Shown in pieces: positions 19,935-28,642 of a DNA stretch of 55,239 bases; positions within the stretch are counted from its first letter, which is position 1, and every line of letters begins with the position of its first letter. The translations under genes and the position numbers were made by a program. The notes beneath the pieces were generated by a model. It saw nothing but the letters and a program-made list of their open reading frames with translations, was not told the DNA's origin and made no database searches. The stretch covers positions 1 to 55,239 of the forward strand of contig JADFNG010000009.1 of the NCBI GenBank assembly GCA_022563505.1. The letters are read 5' to 3'. The DNA comes from Pseudomonadota bacterium. GTDB lineage: Bacteria; Pseudomonadota; Gammaproteobacteria; Steroidobacterales; Woeseiaceae.

Positions 19935-21101
19935 CTAAGCCTCGCGATTCATCTCCCAGGAAGAATACACGGGCAGGCGTCTTGCAAGCATGATCAACGT
20001 CACGAGAAAGCCCGCAAGCAGACCCAATGCCAATGCAATATCGATCAATCGATCAAATGGCCGGTCGTCGGGCGAGAATACGGGCACGATCATTAGATAC
20101 TTGTTTATCCAGATAGCGAGGTTGATGCTAAATGCGATGACGCACATGGCAACCACGGATCGTTTGACGACAGCGAACAAGAGGGCGACGAACGGTACGA
20201 AAAAGCAGCCGGTGATCATGGTCCAGAAGAAGGGACTGTAATGGCCGTACATCTGTCGCCACAGAGGTTGCATTTCTTGCGGCAGGTTGCCAAACCAGAT
20301 GACGAAAAACTGTGCCCAGAAGAAGTACAGCCACAGCAGCGTAAAGGCGGTCACCAGCATGCCCAGACTCTTGACCTGAACAGGCCCAAAATGACGTCCA
20401 CCATCCACTTTGCGCATGACGACGGCGATTGCGATCATGGCCGCGCAGCCTGCGAACAGGTTGCCGAACCAGAAGTGAATCGGAAAAACGGTGCTGTGCC
20501 AGTGCGGAATCAGCATCATCGCGAAATCCCACGCAATGAGCGTATTCGAAACAATAAAGGCGCCGACAACAAGCGGTGATAAAACGTACAGTCGCCTTTG
20601 CACCTTGTCCTGATCGATTGCCGCTGCCTCTTTAGCACTGGCCATATCGACGCGCAGACTCATTCTCGTATAGAACGCTGCGAGGCCATAAAACAGCAGT
20701 AGTCCGCCCAAGCCCCTGATTATGAGCCAGTTGATATTGAGCCAGGGACTTAAATGATCCTCTGGCGACGCATGCAACCAGTAAAAGAGATCGTCTCTCG
20801 CATAGAAAACGATCAACAGGAATCCGCATATTGCGAACGGGAAATAGGCCAATGTTGAGAGTTCGGCAAGCCGGTACCAGGGTTTTCCCCAATCGGATTC
20901 GACCAGGCGCAGCATGGCCGTAAATACAACGCCGACTTGACTGATGCCAAGCAGAAACAAGTACGAAACAGTAAGCAGTGCGAAATCGGGTCTCGCGTCA
21001 GGATTCGACAGGCCGTAGACGAGACTCACGGCGCCGATCAGGAAGATGGCGACTAACAGCCAAAACAGGATATTGCCGCGTTGAGAACTCGGGCTATTCA
21101 T
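19935..21101 (-). CDS. actF: Alternative complex III membrane subunit ActF
   Basis: A 388-residue polytopic protein of the NrfD/PsrC superfamily, a diverged paralogue of ActC, with about ten membrane helices. Blocks such as NTLIAWDFAMMLIPHWHSTVFP and PHWHSTVFPIHFWFGN match the conserved helix pair shared with ActC (IVSWDFAMSLVPGLH); the first is quoted here only as DFAMMLIPHW. In known ACIII structures ActF forms the second large membrane module and lacks the ActC quinol site. Its start overlaps the actE stop by 4 bp. Confidence 0.9.
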   Translation of the reverse strand: MNSPSSQRGNILFWLLVAIFLIGAVSLVYGLSNPDARPDFALLTVSYLFLLGISQVGVVFTAMLRLVESDWGKPWYRLAELSTLAYFPFAICGFLLIVFYARDDLFYWLHASPEDHLSPWLNINWLIIRGLGGLLLFYGLAAFYTRMSLRVDMASAKEAAAIDQDKVQRRLYVLSPLVVGAFIVSNTLIAWDFAMMLIPHWHSTVFPIHFWFGNLFAGCAAMIAIAVVMRKVDGGRHFGPVQVKSLGMLVTAFTLLWLYFFWAQFFVIWFGNLPQEMQPLWRQMYGHYSPFFWTMITGCFFVPFVALLFAVVKRSVVAMCVIAFSINLAIWINKYLMIVPVFSPDDRPFDRLIDIALALGLLAGFLVTLIMLARRLPVYSSWEMNREA

Positions 21102-21625
21102 TGGTCACCAAATTCAGTCTTGACGTAATTGATGACATCCCAGCGCTCCAATGGGCTCAGTGCATCGCGGTAGAAAGGCATCTTGACCCGTCCTCGTGTC
21201 AGCGTAAAAAACAACTGGCCATCGGCTTGATCCTGCGTATACGGGTCATTCAGATCCACTGGCGCTTTCTCAATAAATTTTTGGCCGACCAGGCCGTCTC
21301 CACGGCCCTCTGCTCCGTGGCAGACGAGGCAATGGGTCTCGTAGAAGATCCGGCCTCGCGCGATTGACTCCCTTGTCGCGGGGACAGGGCTCTCGATCGC
21401 CGCCGCCGCATCCTTCATGTCTGAGGCCTGGCTTTCAGTCAGCGGCAACGGCACGGTTTCTCCACCATTGATCGGCACGGACCCGGGTCCTGGCGGTGCG
21501 ATTGATTCCTGCGCCTTCTCCGATGGCTGATCAACCATGTCCTGGTCCCAGGGGTAAGCCCAGCCGAGAGAACAAGGCATTACTATCAGTAAGGAAACCA
21601 GTAGTGCGTTGGCATGTTTCATCAT
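21098..21625 (-). CDS. actE: Alternative complex III monoheme cytochrome c subunit ActE
   Basis: The 175-residue protein has an N-terminal hydrophobic export signal (residues 6-23), the ActE-typical PWDQDM segment right after it, and one heme site CLVCH at 99-103 within a class I cytochrome c fold. A Met in RVKMPFYRD is the likely sixth ligand. It is expected to pass electrons from ActA/ActB hemes to the oxidase or soluble carrier. A Cys at residue 18 is not in a standard lipobox. It overlaps both actD and actF by 4 bp. Confidence 0.92.
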   Translation of the reverse strand: MMKHANALLVSLLIVMPCSLGWAYPWDQDMVDQPSEKAQESIAPPGPGSVPINGGETVPLPLTESQASDMKDAAAAIESPVPATRESIARGRIFYETHCLVCHGAEGRGDGLVGQKFIEKAPVDLNDPYTQDQADGQLFFTLTRGRVKMPFYRDALSPLERWDVINYVKTEFGDQ

Positions 21626-22134
21626 TCACCCTCCCTGATGTTGCGCACTTCCTCTGCGCCGGCGGCGCGCAGTATTGCGGCGGCGCGGGAAAATGTGTCT
21701 TCGTTGTCACAGGTGACCGTGACCGCGAACTTGTCAACGGCGGTCTCCGGAGCGTAAACGCGTTCACGTATGGCGGGGAAGCGGGCGCTGATCAGAAAAC
21801 CCAATACGGTCGCGAGAATGCCGAATAATATGGTCATCTCATAGGTGATGATGAGGAAGGGTGGAAAGGTAATGACCGGCCGCCCGCCGGTCGGATGCAC
21901 ATACAGGACGGCGGTGCCGGCCGCCAGCGCAAAGCCACCAAGGCCGCCGAAAATCGCGCCGAACAGGGTAAATCGCCTGATCACCGATTTTTTCGGCCCA
22001 AGGACCTCCTCGACACCGTGAATAGGAATGGGTGACATCAATTCCGGTCGTGCAAACCCGGCGTCCTTTAATGTACCAGCAGCGGCCAGCGCCGACACCG
22101 GATCGCCAAACAAGCCGAGCGCGTTGCTGCTCAT
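21622..22134 (-). CDS. actD: Alternative complex III subunit ActD (DUF3341)
   Basis: A 170-residue protein with a cytoplasmic N-terminal domain (ALGLFGDPVSALAAAGTLKDAG, PIPIHGVEEVLGPKKS) and two hydrophobic segments (LFGAIFGGLGGFALAAGT; MTILFGILATVLGFLIS). This is the DUF3341 layout of ActD. It stabilises the membrane part of the complex and has no cofactor motif. It sits between actC (41-bp gap) and actE (4-bp overlap), the standard order. Confidence 0.92.
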   Translation of the reverse strand: MSSNALGLFGDPVSALAAAGTLKDAGFARPELMSPIPIHGVEEVLGPKKSVIRRFTLFGAIFGGLGGFALAAGTAVLYVHPTGGRPVITFPPFLIITYEMTILFGILATVLGFLISARFPAIRERVYAPETAVDKFAVTVTCDNEDTFSRAAAILRAAGAEEVRNIREGE

Positions 22135-22175
22135 TTCGGGCGTGCCGTTTCTGTATGCGGTGTTTTCATGGCTTT

Positions 22176-23519
22176 CTACGACTCCAGGTTTGCCTCTCTT
22201 TTTCTTGGCTGAGGCATGGTCTCTTTCACTTCATAAATGGACACGCTGGGGAAAATCTTTACGAATATCAGAAACAGGGTGACGAACACGGCCAGCGAGC
22301 CCACGAGTATGGATATTTCGACCAGGCTCGGGACATAAACACCCCAGGCATCCGGCAAGTATTGCCGCGACAGCGTGGTCGCGATGATCAAGAATCGCTC
22401 GGTGTACATGCCAATGTTGATGGCAATTGACAGGACCAGCATGGGCACGAAGGACGTTCTGAATTTCGTCGAGAACATTAATAGTGGCGCTACTGCGCAG
22501 AAGAGGATCATCTCCCAGTAAAGCGGCGCGTAGAAGCCGGTAAGCTTGTACTTGATTTGTTCATATTCTGCCGATGTGCCGCTGTACCAGCCGGTAAACA
22601 GTTCCAGCATGTTGATGTACGTCCATAACAACGACAGGAAGAGCAGCAATTTGCCGAGATTATCGAAGTGCAGCTGGGTAATCAGGTGCTCGAAGTTCAT
22701 GTACTTCCGGAGTACGAACATCACTGTGACGATACCGGCGGTGCCCGAATAAATAGCGCCGACAACAAAGTAAGGGGCGAAGATCGTCTGATGCAGACCC
22801 GGCACGAGCGACATGGCGAAATCCCACGACACGATACTGTGCACGGACACTGCCAGGGGGATGATCAGAACGGCCAGGAATGTATAAGCCCAGCCCAGTC
22901 GGTGCCATTCGGTATCGGTGCCGCGCCAGCCAAGGGAAAGCAACACGTATAAATGGCGCCGCCAGCCACTCGTCCGGTCTCTCACCGCCGCAAAGTCCGG
23001 GATTGAACCCATGTAAATGAAGATCAGGCTGCCCGTCAGATAGGTCGTGATGGCCATCACGTCAAACAGCAGGGGTGACTTGAAGTTTGGCCACAACCCC
23101 ATCTGATTCGGGTACGGGGCGGCCCAGTGAATAAACCAGGGTCGGCCGACGTGCACCATGACCATCGTTGCTGCGACCAACAGCGAAAAGAGAGTCATCG
23201 CCTCGGCACTGCGGTACATGGCTTTGCGCCACTCGCTGTTGGTTATGTGCAGTACGCAGGATAGTAATGTGCCGGAGTGGCTCAATCCAATCCAGAAAAT
23301 GAAGCTGGCCAGATAGGTGCCCCAGACAGTGGGGTGATTCATGCCGGCGGCACCAATGCCGTAATAAAGTTGATAAAACCAGGGAAAGAAAAAGCAGGCG
23401 AGCGCCACAAACATCGCAATGCCGAGCGTGATGTAATAATTGCGTCCGGTTACGACGAGGGAGCGGACAATGTCATTATTGACGTCCGCAAATTGCAACG
23501 GTTTTTCTTCAGTCGGCAT
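22176..23519 (-). CDS. actC: Alternative complex III quinol-binding membrane subunit ActC
   Basis: The 447-residue NrfD/PsrC-family protein has about ten membrane helices. ActC oxidises the quinol at a periplasm-side site near the iron-sulfur subunit. Recognisable blocks are SFIFWIGLSHSGTLLSCVLH, NSEWRKAMYRSAEAMTLFSL and SIVSWDFAMSLVPGLHQTIF. It overlaps actB2 by 11 bp. The length agrees with ActC proteins of 450-490 residues. Confidence 0.94.
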   Translation of the reverse strand: MPTEEKPLQFADVNNDIVRSLVVTGRNYYITLGIAMFVALACFFFPWFYQLYYGIGAAGMNHPTVWGTYLASFIFWIGLSHSGTLLSCVLHITNSEWRKAMYRSAEAMTLFSLLVAATMVMVHVGRPWFIHWAAPYPNQMGLWPNFKSPLLFDVMAITTYLTGSLIFIYMGSIPDFAAVRDRTSGWRRHLYVLLSLGWRGTDTEWHRLGWAYTFLAVLIIPLAVSVHSIVSWDFAMSLVPGLHQTIFAPYFVVGAIYSGTAGIVTVMFVLRKYMNFEHLITQLHFDNLGKLLLFLSLLWTYINMLELFTGWYSGTSAEYEQIKYKLTGFYAPLYWEMILFCAVAPLLMFSTKFRTSFVPMLVLSIAINIGMYTERFLIIATTLSRQYLPDAWGVYVPSLVEISILVGSLAVFVTLFLIFVKIFPSVSIYEVKETMPQPRKREANLES

Positions 23520-24276
23520 GGGTCTCTACCTTCTTCAGGTAAACCACCGAGGGCAGCGTATTGAGTTCTTCCAGTACGTGGTAGGCGCGCGGGTCATGCA
23601 TCGATCGGTAGACCTTGCTGCTGGAATCCTTTCGGTCGCCAAAGTTCAGTGCCTCAGTGGGACAGCTTTGCACGCAGGCCGGCTGAACATCCCCATCCCG
23701 AAGCCGACGCCTGCCGTCATCTTTGGCGTGATCCTTGGCCTGACGGATACGCTGCACACAGAAAGTGCACTTCTCCATGACTCCTTTCTCACGCACGGTC
23801 ACATCCGGATTGAGTTGCTGTTCGAGCGGAGCGTCCCAGTGATGGTCATAGTAATTGAAGTAGCGGACTTCATACGGGCAGTAGACCGCACACGACCGGG
23901 TGCCAATACAACGATTGTAAATTTGCGTATTGAGACCATCCTGATTGTGATAGGTGGCGGATACCGGACAAACCGTTTCACACGGAGCTGCGTCACAGTG
24001 TTGGCACAACATGGGAATAAACTTGAGTTTCGCGTTTGGATACTCGCCTTCCCAATAGCGCTCGATTCGTATCCACTGCATCTCCCGACCCTTGCGGAGC
24101 TCTTCTTCACCCACGATTGGAATATTGTTTTCAGCCTGGCAGGCAGTCACACAGGCACCGCAACCGGAACACCGGTCCAGGTCAATCGTCATTGTCCATG
24201 CATAGTCAAAATCTTCGTAATAGCCGGGCTTGCGGTACTTAGCCCAGCCGGCGACAAATCGGTCAATAAAATTCAT
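23509..24276 (-). CDS. actB2: Alternative complex III iron-sulfur subunit, ferredoxin part of ActB (separate gene)
   Basis: A 255-residue NrfC/DmsB-like ferredoxin domain protein. Cysteine groups appear in order: CSGCGACVTAC, CQHCDAAPCETVCP, CIGTRSCAVYCP, KCTFC and ACVQSC, enough for three to four Fe-S clusters. In most described ACIII this domain is the C-terminal half of a single ActB; here it is its own gene, overlapping the upstream molybdopterin-like half by 4 bp. It would wire the ActC quinol site to the ActA/ActE hemes. No signal peptide, as expected if it is exported with the Tat-bearing partner. Confidence 0.92.
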   Translation of the reverse strand: MNFIDRFVAGWAKYRKPGYYEDFDYAWTMTIDLDRCSGCGACVTACQAENNIPIVGEEELRKGREMQWIRIERYWEGEYPNAKLKFIPMLCQHCDAAPCETVCPVSATYHNQDGLNTQIYNRCIGTRSCAVYCPYEVRYFNYYDHHWDAPLEQQLNPDVTVREKGVMEKCTFCVQRIRQAKDHAKDDGRRRLRDGDVQPACVQSCPTEALNFGDRKDSSSKVYRSMHDPRAYHVLEELNTLPSVVYLKKVETHAD

Positions 24277-26552
24277 GTTGACTCCACCACGATGGGTATG
24301 CTGTTGAGTGCCGAGCTGTGTTCCGCTGCAGTTGCATCGCCGCCAGTAGACTGCACGATGTCTCTGCCAAGCTGTCTCGCCATGCCACCCGTTCTAACGG
24401 TGTCAGAACGTCTGCCAGTCGCAACCAGGCTGACGCGGGTTGCATTGGTAGCGAGACTGCCGGAGGCAGAATCCGTCATGGGCGCAAGAATTTGCAGCGG
24501 ATTGGTACCGCGATTCCTTGCGTATCGTCCCAACGCGCTATGTCCCTGTCCTATGGGCATTGCGACGACATCCGGCATGATGGCAGGGAAAACGACCAAT
24601 GCTGCTTCGATACTTCCGAATGCGGACGAGACGGTGACCATGTCGCCATCGTGCAACCCCATTGCTTTCGCTGTCGCTGGATTCATTTCCACCCAGGAGC
24701 CGTAAACGATGCTGGTCATCGGCTCCGGCAATTCCTGCATCCATGGCAAATTGGCGCCGCGGCCATCGTGCATCGCATTGGTCATAAACGGATGCAGCAT
24801 GAAAGGATATTCTTTTTCACTGCCTGCAAATTCGGGCTCCGCAACACCAAGGTTGTCGATCACCCGTTTATTGATGACGACCGAGCCTTCGCGGCGTGTA
24901 TTTTCACCCCAGACACCGGATCTTAGAACGTCGCGCCAAAATGCATCGAAATTCTCTCCGTCCGTTTCGCTCCGTGCATGAATTTCTCGCCATCCGTCGC
25001 GCAGATATTCTTCCATGCTTGACCACGGCATGGTTTCTCTCAAGCCGACCCTGCCGGCAAGGTCGAGGATGATATCGCCTGTCGCACGAGTGTTGTAAAG
25101 CGGTGAGACCACCGGTTGTGAAACAGCTGCAACCGAGAAACCGACACCGGGTTGGGGTATATCGTCGCCCCAACTCTCCAGGTAGGTATGGCTGGGTAAA
25201 ATGATATCCGCCATCACAGTCGTTTCATCCATAAAACTGGACAGGCTGACAATCAGCGGAATTGACGCAAGCGCCTCCGTGAAACCAGTGCTCTTGGGCA
25301 ACGTGAATACCGGATTGGTGTTGTTGATGATCAACACATCGATGCGCTTATTGCGGGCGTTTTCGACCAGATCCTCCAATGCCCGGTAGTTCGCCTGGCG
25401 ACTTTGTGTGGGCCCGCTCACCGGATCCGGGTTGAACACGACACCACCCGCTTTGCCAATATTACCCACCAGGTAATTCAGCATATTGACCGCCACCAGC
25501 GTATCGACACCGTTCGTATGGTTGCCGGCCGAGCTACCGCCAATGGCGAGGCCGGCTTGGGAACGGGAAAATTCATCGGCGAGACGCACCACCGTTTCTG
25601 CCGGCACGCCTGTTCGTTCTGCTACGCTCGCGGCAGAGTAGTCCTTGAGTGCTGCGCTCCAGTCATCGGCATCGACAGCGGTATATCTGCCCTTCGCAAG
25701 CAATTGATGCCCTATGCCCATGGCAAGGATGCCTTCGCTGCCGGGCCGGGCCGGAATCCACTCATCCGCAGCGGCACCGCTTATCGACATCTTTGGTTCG
25801 ATCTGTACAAACCGCCCTCGGGGTCCGTCACCACCTTGACGGCTGTGTCCGAAGCCGAGGCTATGGTGGACTGGCGACAGCCAGCTATTCAGATAGTCTG
25901 CGCCGAACGACAACAGGTAGCGCGAATTACGGATGTCGTAATAGGGGAGTTGTTGCTCGCCAAACAGTCGATCGTTGGCCGCATACAGTGAGTGCGGGTG
26001 GTCGAAGTCATAGTGCCACAGGTTATCTGAATCCAGTCCGCCCATGAAGAGTTCAAAAAGTTTCGCGAGGTGTCCGCGAACTCCCTGACTGAGAAAGTAA
26101 ATACTGTCGGTCCGGTTGCGTGATACCACAAGGCGTTCGGCGACGCTGGACAGGACCTCTTCCCAGGTGGTTTGCAGGAACGTGTCGCTGCCGCGTTCTC
26201 CCTTTTGTAGCATCGGAGCCGTCAGGCGATCCGGGTTATAGAGCACCTGTAATCCGGCCTGACCGAGTGCACACAATCGTCCCTGGTTGACCGGATGAGA
26301 AGGATTGCCTTCGATCTTCTTGGCACGCCCCTCACGTGTGCGCACGGATATGCCGCAGCCTGCGGGGCACATACCGCAAACCGAGTTATACCAGGTATCA
26401 ATCCCCGCGCTAAATTCCTCCGGCGGGATTGAGTAGGGAATCAGATGTTCCAGCGGATGCTTGATGGCTTCGGCCAGCATGAATCCGGCGCCGGTACCGA
26501 CACTGCCGGCGCCGACAAGCTTCAGGAATTCTCTTCGGTCTATCGTAGACAT
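24273..26552 (-). CDS. actB1: Alternative complex III, molybdopterin-oxidoreductase-like part of ActB (separate gene)
   Basis: The 759-residue protein starts with a Tat signal (RREFLKLVGAG at residues 6-16) and has the fold of the molybdopterin oxidoreductase superfamily (CGMCPAGCGISV, later NTNPVFTLP and ETTVMADIILPSHTYLE). In characterised ACIII this domain binds neither molybdenum cofactor nor metal and is structural. Four Cys of an N-terminal cluster motif (CxxCxxxC and RLC) are still present, so cofactor loss cannot be judged from sequence. It follows actA by 20 bp and overlaps actB2 by 4 bp. Confidence 0.9.
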   Translation of the reverse strand: MSTIDRREFLKLVGAGSVGTGAGFMLAEAIKHPLEHLIPYSIPPEEFSAGIDTWYNSVCGMCPAGCGISVRTREGRAKKIEGNPSHPVNQGRLCALGQAGLQVLYNPDRLTAPMLQKGERGSDTFLQTTWEEVLSSVAERLVVSRNRTDSIYFLSQGVRGHLAKLFELFMGGLDSDNLWHYDFDHPHSLYAANDRLFGEQQLPYYDIRNSRYLLSFGADYLNSWLSPVHHSLGFGHSRQGGDGPRGRFVQIEPKMSISGAAADEWIPARPGSEGILAMGIGHQLLAKGRYTAVDADDWSAALKDYSAASVAERTGVPAETVVRLADEFSRSQAGLAIGGSSAGNHTNGVDTLVAVNMLNYLVGNIGKAGGVVFNPDPVSGPTQSRQANYRALEDLVENARNKRIDVLIINNTNPVFTLPKSTGFTEALASIPLIVSLSSFMDETTVMADIILPSHTYLESWGDDIPQPGVGFSVAAVSQPVVSPLYNTRATGDIILDLAGRVGLRETMPWSSMEEYLRDGWREIHARSETDGENFDAFWRDVLRSGVWGENTRREGSVVINKRVIDNLGVAEPEFAGSEKEYPFMLHPFMTNAMHDGRGANLPWMQELPEPMTSIVYGSWVEMNPATAKAMGLHDGDMVTVSSAFGSIEAALVVFPAIMPDVVAMPIGQGHSALGRYARNRGTNPLQILAPMTDSASGSLATNATRVSLVATGRRSDTVRTGGMARQLGRDIVQSTGGDATAAEHSSALNSIPIVVEST

Positions 26553-26573
26553 TGCGCTATCCGATCCCTCATT

Positions 26574-27113
26574 CTATTTGTGACAGGTCCAGCAGTCTGT
26601 GCCATGCTCGACTTCGTTTTTTCGATGGCAAGCCAGGCATAAACCCATTTTTAAGGGTGCTTCGCGACTCACAACATCCATTTTCTCAACCGGCCCGTGA
26701 CAGGTCTGGCATTCAATTCCCGCCGCAATGTGTCGCTTGTGGGTGAAATGCACGAAATCCGGCAAGTCGTGCACCTTGACCCAGGGAATAGGTTCTTTTG
26801 CATCCCAATAATTTGCGAGCAAGCGGATTTGGGGACGATCGACTGCAATTTCGTTGTGACAGCCCATGCATTTATTGACGCTCGGCACGCCGGCTGAAAT
26901 TGAGCGTCGTGCCTGGATATGACAGTACATGCAGGGAATTTCGTTATCGCCAGCATGAATACGATGACTAAAGTTGATCGGCTGTTCCGGCTGCGTGCCT
27001 GGGAAAAAAGCAGCGTTTGCATAAAATCCCGCGATCAATCCGAGCAGCGTGACAAGTACGATGGTGGCTGCGGGCCTTAGCACCCTCAACGTATGTATTA
27101 TCGAGACGCTCAT
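26574..27113 (-). CDS. actA: Alternative complex III pentaheme cytochrome c subunit ActA
   Basis: A 179-residue protein with one N-terminal membrane anchor (residues 15-36) and five CxxCH heme sites at residues 61-65, 82-86, 135-139, 159-163 and 174-178, the last at the very C-terminus. Pentaheme count, anchor and position before the molybdopterin-like gene identify ActA. An AAGGTG ribosome site overlaps the end of the preceding GldC-like gene, whose stop is one base upstream of the ATG, so the two are coupled. Confidence 0.95.
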   Translation of the reverse strand: MSVSIIHTLRVLRPAATIVLVTLLGLIAGFYANAAFFPGTQPEQPINFSHRIHAGDNEIPCMYCHIQARRSISAGVPSVNKCMGCHNEIAVDRPQIRLLANYWDAKEPIPWVKVHDLPDFVHFTHKRHIAAGIECQTCHGPVEKMDVVSREAPLKMGLCLACHRKNEVEHGTDCWTCHK

Positions 27114-27114
27114 G

Positions 27115-27444
27115 TCACCTTAATCCCAGCCTGCTGCCGAAGCCGTCGCTGAACTCGTGAATAAGGCCGGCAATGTCAGTATTCCTGGTTGCGCGCAAGT
27201 AGGAATCAGCCAGGCGATGAAAGATCTGATAATAGTGCAGATTGATGTCATCGATCGTTGTGTCCTTTGTCCACAGGTCGATGGCAACCGCCGTCTTATT
27301 TTCGTTGTCCCACAGGGATAACATGACCGACTGGCAGGCCACCGGGCCGTCGCTTTTCGCTTCGCTTGCCTGCCACTCGATTTTGGTGGGCAAGTTGTCG
27401 CCGTCCAGTTGGACGGTCACTCGAATTTCAGCTGTCCTTGACAT
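27115..27444 (-). CDS. GldC-like protein preceding the ACIII operon
   Basis: The 109-residue soluble protein resembles GldC of Bacteroidota: an N-terminal EIRVTVQLDGDNLPTKIEW strand pair, MLSLWD, IDLWTKD-type segment (AVAIDLWTKDTTIDDINLHY) and a C-terminal helix (LIHEFSDGFGSRLGL). GldC was first linked to gliding motility but its biochemical role is unclear. It is the first gene of the act transcription unit, ending one base before actA, so its job here is more likely assembly or stability of ACIII than motility. No signal peptide or cofactor motif is seen. I recognise the family from memory only. Confidence 0.7.
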   Translation of the reverse strand: MSRTAEIRVTVQLDGDNLPTKIEWQASEAKSDGPVACQSVMLSLWDNENKTAVAIDLWTKDTTIDDINLHYYQIFHRLADSYLRATRNTDIAGLIHEFSDGFGSRLGLR

Positions 27445-27554
27445 TGCTTGGGCTTCCTGATTCCATTTCCTGTGCTTGTTTTTCGCATCATCCTGTGAAT
27501 CCTGATGACTGCTGCATACTCCACATCACTTGTTGCAACGATTTATAAAATCAG

Positions 27555-27743
27555 ATGATTGATATCCTCATTATTCTTGTCCTGATTGCAATCATCTTCA
27601 GTCTCGGCTCGGGCCTCTATTTCCTGGTTAAAGATGGCGGAAAAACGGACCGAACCGTGATGTCGCTCACCTTTCGTGTTGGACTTGCTGTCCTGCTACT
27701 TATCATTCTTGCGTTTGGTTTCATGTCGCAGAACTCGGCCTAA
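27555..27743 (+). CDS. DUF2909 twin-transmembrane small protein
   Basis: A 62-residue protein with two membrane helices (residues 3-24, LILVLIAIIFSLGSGLYFLV; 43-58, FRVGLAVLLLIILAFGFM) joined by a short basic loop (KDGGKTDRT). This is the DUF2909 pattern, whose genes commonly lie beside aa3-oxidase genes; function unknown. Its 3' end overlaps the coxC 3' end by 4 bp on the opposite strand. A TATAAA at 27544-27549 lies only five bases before the ATG, so if that is the -10 box the mRNA would be leaderless. Confidence 0.8.
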   Translation: MIDILIILVLIAIIFSLGSGLYFLVKDGGKTDRTVMSLTFRVGLAVLLLIILAFGFMSQNSA

Positions 27744-28624
27744 AACCAGTAAACGAAGGTAAACAAAAACAACCAGATCACATCCACGAAATGCCAGTAC
27801 CAGCTGGTTGCTTCGAATGCGAAATGGTTTTCCGGTGTAAAGTGACCGCGGATGACGCGTAACAACATGACCGTCAGCATGATCGTGCCGAGCGTTACGT
27901 GCATACCGTGGAATCCGGTCAACATGAAAAAAGTCGAGCCATAAATTCCGGAACCGAGGCTTAAACCCAGTTCGGCAAAGGCATGCTGATATTCGACGAC
28001 CTGCAAGGTCAAGAATGTAACGCCCAGTGCGACCGTCAGACCCAGCCAAAGCCCCAGACCGAGTCTGTTGGACTTCTTCAGGGCCCAATGGGCGAATGTG
28101 ATGGTGATACTACTGGTGACGAGGATGACCGTATTCAAAAACGGCAAACCCCAAGGCCCCATCGTTTCGGTCGTTGTGCCATCGGGCGTTATAAACAATG
28201 GCCATGTTTCTGCGAAGTCAGGCCACAGGAGTAAATGCGTTTCCAGCTTGTTGCCGGCACCGGCAAGCCATGGAACAGAAATGATCCTTGCATAAAAGAG
28301 GGTGCCGAAGAAGGCGGCGAAGAACATCACTTCCGAAACGATGAACCAGAACATTCCCATGCGGAATGAACGATCGAGTTGCGGGCTCACCATGCCATTC
28401 AGGTTTTCCCGGATCACGGTGCCAAACCAGCCGAACATCATGAATATGAGCAACGCAAGCCCGACAAATAAAATTGGGGCTCCGAACGACCCCTCGGCAG
28501 CCACCTTCTCGGTGCTCTGCTGAATAAAATTGGCCGCACCAAACGCCGTAAGGAACAGTGCGATCGAGCCAACAATAGGCCAGATGCTGCTGTGTGGAAC
28601 GTAATAGCGTGGTGTGCTAGCCAT
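27740..28624 (-). CDS. coxC: Cytochrome c oxidase subunit III
   Basis: The 294-residue protein has the seven-helix CoxC layout and the conserved FFMLTGFHGMHVTLGTIML and SWYWHFVDVIWLFLF helices (VDVIWLFLF near the C-terminus). Subunit III stabilises the proton-uptake region of the aa3-type oxidase and carries no metal. It follows ctaG by 18 bp and ends the cox operon. The long loop around FAETWPLFITPDGTTTETMG is usual for proteobacterial CoxC of the longer kind. Confidence 0.96.
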   Translation of the reverse strand: MASTPRYYVPHSSIWPIVGSIALFLTAFGAANFIQQSTEKVAAEGSFGAPILFVGLALLIFMMFGWFGTVIRENLNGMVSPQLDRSFRMGMFWFIVSEVMFFAAFFGTLFYARIISVPWLAGAGNKLETHLLLWPDFAETWPLFITPDGTTTETMGPWGLPFLNTVILVTSSITITFAHWALKKSNRLGLGLWLGLTVALGVTFLTLQVVEYQHAFAELGLSLGSGIYGSTFFMLTGFHGMHVTLGTIMLTVMLLRVIRGHFTPENHFAFEATSWYWHFVDVIWLFLFTFVYWF

Positions 28625-28642
28625 AATTATCCTATGTAGCCA

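Noticed and set aside
23440-24705. 421-codon plus-strand frame
   Set aside because: Antisense to actC, actB2 and actB1, whose products are unmistakable.
24273-26552. Formate dehydrogenase or nitrate reductase catalytic subunit
   Set aside because: The fold is shared, but the flanking pentaheme ActA, ferredoxin, two NrfD-like, DUF3341 and monoheme genes define alternative complex III.
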